A DNA stretch of 64,000 bases from Humulus lupulus (Eukaryota > Streptophyta > Magnoliopsida > Rosales > Cannabaceae): NCBI RefSeq assembly GCF_963169125.1, contig NC_084794.1:158795858-158859857 (forward strand), in the 5' to 3' direction. The position numbers were made by a program, and so were the translations under genes. Below, in pieces: positions 10,974 to 21,095 of the stretch. The notes under the pieces were generated by a model. It worked only from the letters and a program-made list of their open reading frames with translations. It was not told the DNA's origin and made no database searches. Numbering within the stretch: position 1 is the stretch's first letter; the number at the start of each line of letters is the position of its first letter.

Positions 10974-13043
10974 TGTAACGCCCTGGATAGCCAAGACCGT
11001 TACACTGTATATTTATAAAGGTGCAGGACTTGCTAATCAAGTCATTAAGTTGAAAACATGTCACTAAAGCCGCTGCTGGCCACTCTAAGGGAAAAATAGG
11101 CTTTTAAGGTCCTCCTGTTCCTGTCCCTTCCTCAACCGTGGCGGCTGAGCAGCCAGTCATGTACATTATGCCTTCAGAGCTCTCCGATCAGGGCTGATCA
11201 AGCTTACCCTTGCCGTTACCTGCACCACGTAGCACCCATGAGCCAAGGCCCAGCAAGAAAACAGAACATCGTAGCGCAAGCACTGATAATAATCATATAA
11301 CTCTTAAAGCATGTTTATATACTCAGCAATCCCTAAGAATCACATAATTCATAGACATACTCATGATTCCATAAGCTAATACTTAGCCACTTAGCAACTC
11401 ATATACCAAAGTTAACAATGACAATCATATCACACAATAATTAAGGTCAACGCCCTTAGGTCGCACCCTCTGTTTACCCCACTGAATCCGGTCCGCTTAA
11501 ACTGAGCTCAGTGAATATTAAGCTGTCCTCAGCTACCAGTGGCTGAGCCGCGCCCTGTGCGCCAGTGTAAACCCCGGTACTCTTAGGCTGTTGATTTAAT
11601 ATTCTCATGGCATAACACCAACTTTCATAACGCATACAAGAATAGGGAACCCTTAGTCCCATAATTAACTCACAACTAAGTGCAGTTTTCTTACCTTTGA
11701 TTTCCAAATGCTTAGATAGCAGGAGATGCCCCTGAACATGATTTGTTTCCCGAGCCCTAGCTTTTACCTAGTCACAACCAAGATAAGGAATTCTATTAAC
11801 AATTTTAAAAAGGTTTCCGATTGAAGTTCTAGCTTCTGGGACATCGAATTCCACCAAACACGGTAGTAGAATCGATCCCGAGCATCCTATACTAACTTCC
11901 CGCACTTAAAACCTCCAAAAGGCTAAAAATACCCTTAAGGGCTGCGGCCCGCCCCCTGAAACAAAGGCTAGGCTTCCATGAACACAGTCACGCACCGCGA
12001 CCCTACCCCTGTGGCGCCGCAACGCTCCCTTACCTCAGAGTCCTTCCTAGCTCCTCTTTGCTCCGTAGGGCCGCGACACTCTAGAACAGAGTCGCGGTCC
12101 AGCCCCTCGAACCTAGAAAAACCACAATTTTTAACACTCAAAACCATCCAAAACCATCCCAATCCCACAACTCAATTATCACAAAACTTCCAACATGTTT
12201 CTAGCAACATAATCCAGCAAAAACTTAGCCTAGAAACTCATCAAAATCCCACTTCAATCTTCGAAACCCAAAAGCTTAAAAACTTCAAAACCAGTCAAGA
12301 AAAAACCAAGATTCAAACATTAGATCATAAATTCGAGCTTACCTTCACTGAAGAACCAATTCTCTAAGAAATTTCTGAGCTAGCTTCAATTCATTCTTCA
12401 ATTTCAAAACCCAAAAACCTCTTAGAACTCAATCAAAACCACCAAATTTAAATAAACAAAAGTGTGGTTCAAGTCTTACCTCAATCCTGGTTGAACTCCT
12501 TAGCTAAATACTAACTTAATCTTCCAAAACTTCAGCTCAAATCAATGAGTTCTCAGCCAAATTTCCTTAGTTTTCAGTAGTTTCCCTTGAGAGAAAAAGA
12601 GAGGAAAGGAAAGTGACAAGCTGAAAGAAGGAGAGGGTCGGTTTGGGTCTTCCAGTGTTTTCTAATCTTTAACTTAGTCTATCTTTAGTTGATTAAGTCA
12701 ATCCCGAGGCTCGGGGTACCAAAACGTCCCTGAGGGCAAAAAATGGTAAAAGTACCCAGTATTCCCACCTAGGCTCCCTACCCTCAAATATATCTCCAAA
12801 TATTTATTTTCATAACCCAATAACCCAGATAACCATCTAATACCCGAAATACCCCTTGACTCGACCTAAGCCAAGTATTAGCTCCCGTTGTGACTTTCCC
12901 TCTAACTAGCTCCCTAGGATCGCCTCAAGCCACATACTGCAAACATATCCACAAAATAATGTGGTCTCCATAATTTATCACATTTATACCCTCAACGGGC
13001 CAAAATTACAAATATGTCCTAATATTCTTCACAGGGCCTACAT

Positions 13044-13663
13044 TGATGAGGACACCAAGACAAAGATCCAAGTCTAGTTCCAGTTGGTCTGGTGACGAGG
13101 GCGCGAGCCAAAAGACTCAGTTTAGGAGCTTGATGAGTCTTATTTTATATTGTCATCTTGTATTTTTTATTTAGTCTTTGTTTCTTTTGTGAAAAGTCAA
13201 ACACTTGACTTGTGTGAGTCCAAGAGTCCTTTTGTCTTTAATTTTCGGTTTTCATTAGGAAGACAAAGGGTTGTCTTTAATTTTCGGTTTTCATTAGGAA
13301 GACAAAGGGTTGTCTTTAATTTTCGGTTTTCTTTAGGAAGACAAAGGGCTGTCTTGATGTAATTTTCGCCTATATTAGGCCTTTGTAAACATTTGGGAAT
13401 GGCAGATTTTGATGAAATGAAATTTGTGAGCTTTTCTTCTTGAGTTCTTGAAGAAACTATTAGAACTTATCATGGGGTTCCTTGTGGTGTTCAACCTGAC
13501 TTATCAAACGGATTCCCATCCCCGTTTGTGGCGTCTTCCTCATACCAAGGTTCGTGCTTGGCTAAGCATTGGGTCACGGTTCTTCATTCCCATTTCGTGT
13601 GTTCTTGGTGGCTGCCATATTTGGTGTCGGGTTTCACCACAATCGTTGGTGTGGTTCGTATCG
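13044..13663 (+). repeat. Element D 5' LTR with three-copy minisatellite
   Basis: Starts TGATGAGGACACC and ends GTTCGTATCG (terminal A to G change). At 13232-13352 a 39-nt unit (core AATTTTCGGTTTTCATTAGG) is repeated three times. Confidence 0.92.
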
Positions 13664-13665
13664 GT

Positions 13666-13676
13666 TGGTATTAGAG
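13666..13676 (+). other. Element D primer binding site, mutated
   Basis: TGGTATTAGAG, one change from the TGGTATCAGAG seen in element B, followed by further mismatches to initiator tRNA-Met. Confidence 0.75.
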
Positions 13677-14941
13677 ATTAGGATCATCCGATTTGGCCTA
13701 TCCTTTACTTTGTATTTTTCTTTCAATTCGTGTTTCTATATTAGAAAAAAAAATTCATCATCTAGTCGTGTTTTGAGTTCTTTGTCCTTGTTTTTTTTCT
13801 TGTGAAATCCGAAGCTACTATAGTTAATTTCCTTATTTCATTTGTTTCCTTGTTTTTCTTTTTTTCGTTTCATTGTTCAAATCGTGCAATTGAATTAGGG
13901 TTTCTGAAATTTCCCCTAATTTGTTTTCTTTTTGTTTCTGAATTCGTGAATTAGGGTTCTTATTGTAAAAACCGAATTGTTTCCTTGTTCAATCATTTCC
14001 TTATTTCCAAAGTTTCCATTATTTCTTTGTGAAATCCCTTGAAATCCGAAACTAGGCTACACAAAGTTTCAATTCCTTTGTTATCCCTTGTTTCAATTGA
14101 TTTTTTTTGTTGTGATATCCGAATGTGCTTTGGGTTTCTCTTGTTCTAATTGTGGAATCTGAATTTGCATTGGTTTTTTTTTTCTAGTTCATATTGTGAA
14201 ATCCGAATTTTCCTTGAGTTTCTCTTGCTTTGCTTTTGAAATCCGAATTTTACCTTGGGTTTCTCTTATTCTTATTGTGAAATCTGAATTGGGATTGAGT
14301 TTCTCTTATTCTTAGTGTTAAATCCGAATGTGGTTTGAGTTTTCTCTTTTCTTTTTGTGAAATCCGAATCTGCATTGTTTCTCTTTTCTTTTTGAGTCTC
14401 CATTGTTTCTCTTGTGAAAACCGATTCATTTTGCTTTCGAATCGTTCCTTGTATCTGCATTTGAGAAATCAAAATAAATAAAAAAAAGAAAAGAAAGAAA
14501 GAAAGAAAGAAAGAAAGAAAAGAAAGAAGAAGAAAAACCAAGAGGATCCGAACTAAAAAAAAAAACTAAGTCTGGAAACCTATCTTAAAAAATTTTGTTC
14601 TCATCTTGTTCCTTATGGTCTAGAGGCCTTTTGGCCAAAACCCCACACAAGTGTTCCAAAAATCATCATTTTTCGCCAATTTTTCATCGGTGTTCGTTTG
14701 GTTTGTTTGGTAGGATTTGCTGCTTGAACCTCCATATTACTGTTTGATTAGTTTTGAAAGAACTTAAAGAAGAATACGAGTGGAAAAAGGCAGAGGAGTG
14801 AGCTTATTTGAGGGTAAAAGCCATCAAAGTTGAGTGAAACACGAGTGGACTTGAGTGACAATTTTTGAGTGAAAACACGTGAGGGAGTGTGGTGAGGTCT
14901 TTTCTCCATATTATTCTAACCCTATTTTGCATATTTCCATC
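13677..14941 (+). other. Element D leader with degenerate tandem repeats and a microsatellite
   Basis: About 1.26 kb without a coding signal. From about 14100 to 14400 a 40-45 nt motif (TTGTGAAATCCGAATTTG...GGTTTCTCTTG) recurs six or more times, matching in reverse the leader repeat of element B. An (AAAG)n microsatellite lies at about 14484-14530. Confidence 0.75.
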
Positions 14942-17173
14942 ATGGCAAAAAATCCAGAGAAAAATGCAAGCAATGATATTCCGCCACCTGAGGTTCCGAA
15001 TCTACAAATGCAAGCATTAATTGGGGAGATGCGAAGGATGATGAGGGCGGAGTGTGAGCAGATACATGAGAGGTTGGATAGGGTAGAAGAGGGAACGCAA
15101 TGGAGGGCACAGAGGAACAGGGTGCAACAACGGGATGTTGAGGGTGAAAGAGAGTTTGATGGGGGCGATTTAGAGGAAGAATATGATAGGATGTCAGAGG
15201 GTAACTATAGGAGGTATGGCCGAGATAGGGAAGCTAGGAACTGGGTAGACAATAATTTGGGAAATATCAAGATGAGAATCCCCGCCTTTCAAGGCAAGAG
15301 TGATCCTGAGGCATACCTTGAGTGGGAAAAGAAGATGGAGTTGGTTTTCGATTGTCACAACTACTCTGACATGAAGAAGGTCAAACTAGCTGTCATTGAA
15401 TTTACTGATTATGCTATTGTTTGGTGGGATCAGTTGTGCATGAATAGGAGGCGAAATGGAGATCGTGCCATTGACACTTGGGAGGCTATGAAGAGGGTGA
15501 TGAGGCGACGGTTTGTACCATCTCATTATTATCGAGATCTATACCTTAAGTTGCAGGTTCTTCGTCAAGGTTCCAAGAGTGTTGATGAGTATTACAAAGA
15601 GATGGAGATGGCTATGATTAGAGCCAATGTGGAAGAGAATCGGGAGGCGACAATGGCAAGGATTTTGAATGGGTTGAACCGAGAGATTGCTAATCCAATT
15701 GAGCTACACCATTATGTGGAATTAGAAGATTTGGTGCATATGGCAATCAAAGTTGAGAGGCAGCTCAAGAGGGGTAGTAAAAGTTCAAATCCGAGACAAA
15801 TCCCACAAAATTCAAGTGCAACACCTTGGCGGTCGAACTATCAAAAGAAGGAAGAAGACCAACCTACTTCATCCTTTACACCAAAACCAGCCACGACCCT
15901 TCAAGGTAAAGCAACCCCTACTTCGTCCCGTTCTAGTGAGATAAAGTGTTTCGAATGTCAGGGGTGAGGACACATAGCTAGCCAATGTCCAAACAAGAGA
16001 GTTATGGTGATTCGAGAAAGGGGCGAGCTCGATTCTGAAGATGAAGATGATCTTGCTGACATGCCACCATTGGAAGATGCTTCTATTGATGATGAGGAGT
16101 TTGGGGCAGAATCTGGTGAGATGCTTGCACTAGTCACACGACGAGCCTTGAATTTGCAAGCAAAAGAAGAGGAAGAAGAGGTGCAGCGAGAGAACATCTT
16201 TCACACTCGTTGTCATGTGAAAGACAAGGTGTGTAGTGTGATTATTGATGGAGGTAGTTGTACTAACATTGCTTGTTCTCTCATGGTTAAGAAGCTGGGG
16301 CTCCCAACGCTTAAACATCCTTGTCCATACAAGTTGCAGTGGTTGAATGATAGTGGTGAAGTGAGGGTTACAAAACAGGTGCTGGTATCATTTCAAATTG
16401 GCAAGTATGAGGATGAGGTATTGTGCGATGTGGTTCCCATGCAAGCTGGACACCTCCTTCTAGGAAGGCCTTGGATATTTGATCGGCGAGTCCAGCATGA
16501 TGGCTTCACCAACAAGTACTCATTCACGTTCCGTCAACGAACAATCACTCTAGCTCCATTGACGCCAAAGCAAGTATATGAAGACCAAGTGAGGTTGCAA
16601 AAATTGAGTGAGCAAAATAAGGAGAGTGAAAAGATGAATGAGAGTGAGAAAAAAGAGAGACAAAGAAAGAAAAGGGTCGAATCAAGTGAGAGAGAAAAGA
16701 TAGAGAAGAGTTCGATCAATGAGGGAAAATTAGAGAGAAAACAAAATAATTTTTATGCAAAAAAAAGTGAGGTTAAGGAGGCTCTTTTAAACACTAACCA
16801 ACTTGATGCTAACAAGGGTCTTCACAAGCAGGTTTTTGACCCCGGTGATTGGGTATGGGTACACATGAGGAAAGAGCGATTCCCAGCACAAAGACGTTCC
16901 AAATTGCTACCTCGAGGAGATGGTCCATTTCAAGTGCTAGAAAGGATCAATGACAAAGCCTACAGACTCGATTTACCAGGTGAGTATACTGTTAGTGCTA
17001 CATTTAATGTTTCTGATTTGAGTCCTTTTGATGCAGGTGAAGATTTGAGGACAAATCCTTCTCAAGAGGGGGGGGGGGGGAATGATGAGGACACCAAGAC
17101 TAAAGATCCAAGTCTAGTTCCAGTTGGTCTGGTGACGAGGGCGCGAGCCAAAAGACTCAGTTTAGGAGCTTGA
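14942..17173 (+). pseudogene. Element D gag-protease fused in frame to integrase tail
   Basis: One reading frame from Met 14942 (MAKNPEKNASND) to the stop at 17171-17173, interrupted only by a TGA at 15965-15967 in the zinc knuckle (CFECQG-stop-GHIASQC, where element B has Arg). Gag core ([29 protein letters not shown]), protease (IIDGGSCTN) and the charged linker are followed at about 16806 by ANKGLHKQVFDPGDW, which is the integrase tail. The deletion keeps frame through GPFQVLERINDKAYRLD, across the polypurine tract and about 30 codons into the 3' LTR (VTRARAKRLSLGA). Known analogue: non-autonomous CRM elements such as noaCRR in rice. Inference: before the TGA arose, this encoded a particle protein plus targeting tail and relied on partners for RT and integrase. 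Confidence 0.88.
17064..17082 (+). other. Element D polypurine tract
   Basis: AAGA followed by thirteen G residues and AA, directly before TGATGAGG of the 3' LTR. The G run is longer than in element B (seven). Confidence 0.85.
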
Positions 17174-17741
17174 TGAGTCTTATTGTATTTTGTCATCTTG
17201 TATTTTTTATTTAGTCTTTGTTTCTTTTGTGAAAAGTCAAACACTTGACTTGTGTGAGTCCAAGAGTCCTTTTGTCTTTAATTTTCGGTTTTCATTAGGA
17301 GACAAAGGGTTGTCTTTAAATTTCGGTTTTCATTAGGAAGACAAAGGGTTGTCTTTAATTTTCTGTTTTCATTAGGAAGACAAAGGGTTGTCTTTAATTT
17401 TCGGTTTTCTTTAGGAAGACAAAGGGCTGTCTTGATGTAATTTTCGCCTATATTAGGCCTTTGTAAACATTTGGGAATGGCAGATTTTGATGAAATGAAA
17501 TTTGTGAGCTTTTCTTCATGAGTTCTTGAAGAAACTATTAGAACTTATCAAGGGGTTCCTTGTGGCATTCAACTTGACTTATCAAACGAATTCCCATCCC
17601 CGTTTGTGGCATCTTCCTCATACCAAGGTTCGTGCTTGGCTAAGCATTGGGTCGCGGTTCTTCATTCCCATTTCGTGTGTTCTTGGTGGCTGCCATATTT
17701 GGTGTCGGGTTTCACCACAATCGTTGGTGTGGTTCGTATCA
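17083..17741 (+). repeat. Element D 3' LTR with four-copy minisatellite
   Basis: 659 bp, TGATGAGGACACC to GTTCGTATCA, followed by TSD TACAT. The 39-nt unit is present four times at about 17274-17432, one more than in the 5' LTR, which accounts for the 39-bp length difference between the two LTRs. Confidence 0.92.
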
Positions 17742-17913
17742 TACATGCATACTAATTCTCATAATCATGCATCTCATTTATTCATATAATCATATAAGCA
17801 TGCTCTTCACATAATTATGCATTAAATCATTTAAACCATACATAAACCAATTATGCCCTCCTGGCAAGCTAATCAAGGCCCTTAAGTCGTATTAGCAATT
17901 TTGGATCGTTACA

Positions 17914-18697
17914 ATTATTCCACAGGGACATGTGATAAACAGCCTAAGAGTGCCGGAATCAACATTTGCACACAGGACGCAGCTCGGCCATTGGTAGCAG
18001 AGGTTAAGTACATAATCACTGAGCTGGGACTAAGCGAGCCGGAGGTTAAGTACATAATCACTCAGATCGAGGGTGCGGCCTAAGGGCGTCGACCCTGGAT
18101 ATTGTGTGATATGTTATTGTTGTTTAACTGACAATTGTGACAAGTTTGTTGTCTAGATGACTAATTATTGGCTTGTAGATTGATATCTTTGATTATGTGA
18201 GCAATATGACTTGTTGTATATCTGAGTGATTATTTGTGAAATATCTGACTGTTGATTATCGTTTATGCTCTGTGTTATGGCTTTCTTGCTGGGCCTTGGC
18301 TCACGGGTGCTCTGTGGTGCAGGTAAAGGCAAGGGCAAGGTGGACCAATCGTGAGTTAGAGAGCTCTAGGGCTGAATGTACATAGTCAGTTGATCATCCG
18401 CCACGACCGAGGGATGATATAGGGATAGGAGAACCTAAAATTTCTATTTTGCCCTTAGAGGGGCTAGTAGTTGTATATATCCTGGAATTTTGTAAACTAT
18501 CCTTAAACTCTATTTCTTTTGGGATCCCATGTATGAAATGTGTTATTTAAATGAAATGTATCTTTTATGACCAAAATATTTTAACCTTAATTCAATTATA
18601 GTTTCAGTAACACGTTTCTAACTAAATGACTTGATTAGCAAGTCTTGCACCTTTATAAACACACAGTGTAACGGTCTTGGCTACCCAGGGCGTTACA
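17914..18697 (+). repeat. Element A 3' LTR, segment 3 (end)
   Basis: Plus-oriented end of the A-type LTR, finishing with GGCTACCCAGGGCGTTACA. It picks up about 70 bp downstream of where segment 2 stopped. It contains a short internal duplication of GGTTAAGTACATAATCACT (about 18003 and 18045). The right flank (18698 on) is unrelated AT-rich DNA. Confidence 0.82.
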
Positions 18698-19016
18698 TTA
18701 ACATATTTATAAAATTTGTATTAGTTAAAAAAGAGTTGTTTTATTAATTGGAAAAATATTGTAAAAAAATAATAATATATAAAATCATTAATTATGATTT
18801 TTTTAATATTTATATGTTTAAATAATTTTTTTTATAAAAACGTATTGGAGCAATGTCGACAGTAATAAGTTGTCGCTATTGGGAAATTAGAGTCTAAATT
18901 TTTTTAATGGGGCAATGCCGACAGCTATAAGCTGTCACTATTGGGAAATTAGAGACTGAATTTTTTTTAATGGGGCAATGCCGATCTTTATTCAAGGCAA
19001 TAGCGACAACTTATAG

Positions 19017-19370
19017 CTAGGGGTGGCAATTTGGGCCACGATACAATGACACGACACGATTAAGGTAAACACGAACATGACAAGTTTAATAATCGTGTCG
19101 TGTTCGTATTTACCTTAATCGTGTCGTGTCATAATCTTGTTGATTCGTTTAATAATCGTGTCAGACACGATAATACGAATAATTTGCTTAGGTTTTATGA
19201 TTTTTTTTCATATAGTTATGATTAATTGTGTTATCGTGTCCTGTTCGTGTCGTGTTGACCGTTTAATAATCGTGTCCTGTTCGTATTTTTTACATGTTTA
19301 ATAATCGTGTCGTGTTTGTGTTTATCTTAATCATGTCGACACGAATCTAACACGTTTACACGCCAGCCCT
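19017..19370. mobile_element. hAT-like MITE, 354 bp, with 8-bp TSD
   Basis: Flanked by the direct repeat ACTTATAG (19009-19016 and 19371-19378). Ends are imperfect inverted repeats: AGGGGTGGCAA on the left, and AGGGCTGGCGT when the right end is reverse complemented. An 8-bp TSD and an AGGGGTGGC terminus fit a non-autonomous hAT element. The interior is built from repeats of AATAATCGTGTCGTGTTCG and its inverse. Confidence 0.85.
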
Positions 19371-19378
19371 ACTTATAG

Positions 19379-20470
19379 ATGTAGGCATTGCCTTTTAAAA
19401 AAAATCAGACTCTAATATTATAATTTGCCCCACCTTTCTTTTCCCTCTTTCTTTCTTTTTCTTCCCTCTTTCTGTGTCTGTGCGACTGCTTCTCTCTCTT
19501 CCAGCCATTGTCGACGCCGAACCTTTCCTCTCTCTCCATCCTGATGCCCGAACCTCTTCTCAACTCTTCCCACTTCTTTCTCGGAAGCGGCGTGTCTACC
19601 CACATCACAACAATGGGAGCACAGGCAGCACAACAACAGTGGCAGCAGCAGATCCATGCAACTCTTTTAGTCTTCTTCTCTATTTCTCTCTTGCTCACCC
19701 TCTCATCTTTGTATTACTCTGTCTTCTACAGGTGGTGGCGACGATGGGGCTTGGTACGTTGGCAAATGGATCTTGTTACCCTCCTTTTCGTAACGTTACT
19801 GTAAGTCTCTTCCCATCTCTTTTTTTATTTTTCATCTCTCTCCCCTCTCTCTATTTTGGGCATCGATAGGGTCTTTGAGCTTTACGGTGACTGGGTTTGA
19901 TAGAGGACAGAGACGGTGGACACTGCGAGCCCAAGAAGTTTTGTTTGGTAATATTTATGATTTTGAGATTTATGGGTTTCATTAGTGTTAAGAACCTGTT
20001 ATGACTTTTAAGATTTATGGGTTTCAATATTGTTATGCAGATTGAAAATGACACCAAATATTATTAGAGTTTATCTGGTGTGGGTTATTGTTATCCATTG
20101 ACTTTATATATATATACATACTAGTAAAAGCAACATGCAATGCATGTTTGTTAAGTTTTAAAGTTATAAATATTGTCTATAATTTTAATAAAAATAGGTT
20201 CACTGTTTTTAAATATATATATATAATAGAATGAATTATAGTTTTATAGTATATATAAATATTTATATCAATAATCTTTACATATATGATATCTAAACAC
20301 AACGTTGACATAGATATATATTTACATGACTACATGACATATATATAAAATACAATAATATTTAAAAGGAAATTAATAATAGAAATAAAATAAGAATAAA
20401 AAATATCATAGTGTAGACAGTAGTATACATGCATAAATTATTTTTAGTTTCTAATGTATCTCACAATGTC
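19379..20470. other. Unassigned segment with CT-rich, leader-like stretch
   Basis: 19430-19870 is rich in CT runs and codons for Ser/Leu and has a 131-codon open frame at 19474-19869 with no recognisable domain. It resembles the 5' untranslated/first-exon region of a plant gene (pyrimidine-rich leader, then a GTAAGT at 19801), possibly captured by the surrounding transposon. From 20090 on it is AT-rich. I cannot assign a function. Confidence 0.3.
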
Positions 20471-21090
20471 TGATGAGGACACCAAGACTAAAGATCCAAG
20501 TCTAGTTCCAGTTGGTCTGGTGACGAGGGCGCAAGCCAAAAGACTCAGTTTAGGAACTTGATGAGTGTTATTGTATTTTGTCATCTTGTTTTTTTTTTAT
20601 TTAGTCTTTGTTTATTTTGTGAAAAGTCAAACACTTGACTTGTGTGAGTCCAAGAGTCATTTTTCTTTATTTTTTCGGTTTTCATTAGGAAGACAAAAGG
20701 TTTGTCTTTATTTTTCAGTTTTCATTAGGAAGACAAAAGATTGTCTTTATTTTTCGGTTTTTAGGAAGACAAAGGGGCTTGTCTTGATGTAATTTTCGGC
20801 TATATAAGGCATTGAAAACATTTGGAAAAATCAGATTATGTTGAATGAAATTGTGAGTTTATTTCTTCTTGAGTTCTTGAAGAAACTTTTGAACTTATCA
20901 AGGAGATTCCTTGTGGCGTTCATCCTGACTTATCAAACGGATTCCATCCCCGTTTGTGGCATCTTCCTCATACCAAGGTTCGTGCTTGGCTAAGCATTGG
21001 GTCGCGGTTCCATTCCAATCTCGAATGTTCTTGGTGGCTGTTCCATATTTGGTGTCGGGTTTCATCACAATGTTGGTGTGGTTCGTATCA
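20471..21090 (+). repeat. CRM-family solo LTR, TSD ATGTC
   Basis: 620 bp from TGATGAGGACACCAAGAC to GTTCGTATCA, flanked on both sides by ATGTC (20466-20470, 21091-21095). There is no internal region, so it is the product of LTR-LTR recombination. The minisatellite (about 20660-20785) has three copies. Confidence 0.95.
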
Positions 21091-21095
21091 ATGTC

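Larger units (their letters stand above)
13044..17741 (+). mobile_element. Element D: CRM deletion derivative (non-autonomous)
   Basis: A 4.7-kb CRM element with two LTRs (13044-13663, 17083-17741), a mutated tRNA-Met PBS, a G-rich polypurine tract and the TSD TACAT on both sides (13039-13043, 17742-17746). Compared with element B it lacks about 2.4 kb: the protease-RT linker, RT, RNase H and nearly all of integrase. Gag-protease is fused directly to the integrase C-terminal tail. LTRs differ at several sites plus one minisatellite unit, so it is older than B. It sits inside element C's LTR. Confidence 0.92.
9540..17913 (-). mobile_element. Element C: left-truncated gypsy element (5' LTR, leader, partial gag)
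   Basis: A minus-strand relative of element A: 5' LTR (10974-17913, interrupted by D), PBS, leader and gag, cut off inside gag at about 9540. Protease, pol and the 3' LTR are absent. It splits element A's LTR, with about 70 bp of the host LTR also missing between 9539 and 17914. It therefore either inserted and then lost its 3' part, or arrived as a fragment. Confidence 0.78.
10974..17913 (-). repeat. Element C 5' LTR, about 2.2 kb, split by element D
   Basis: Plus-strand start TGTAACGCCCTGGATAGCC, end TTTTGGATCGTTACA, so the termini form the inverted repeat TGTAAC/GTTACA. With element D and its TSD removed it is about 2.2 kb. It includes a GC-rich segment at about 11940-12110 (CCGCGACCC, GGCGCCGC, GTCGCGGTCC) and a pyrimidine/A-rich part beyond. 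It is the fullest copy of this LTR in the window and the best reference for the other fragments. ORFs inside it are not coding. Confidence 0.85.

Noticed and set aside
11978..12367. 129-codon ORF inside element C's LTR
   Set aside because: Frame spans a GC-rich cassette and A-rich LTR sequence; not conserved in other LTR copies and no domain.
13232..13352. Regularly spaced ~39-bp repeats considered as a CRISPR-like array
   Set aside because: The repeats are directly adjacent without unique spacers, and lie in a retrotransposon LTR of a plant genome.
18840..19010. Left terminus of CACTA-like element 1
   Set aside because: Subterminal-like motifs are present but no CACTA sequence was found, so the boundary is not claimed.
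19405..19698. Lys/Arg-rich minus-strand ORF opposite the CT-rich stretch
   Set aside because: Antisense shadow of a pyrimidine-rich sequence, with no motif.
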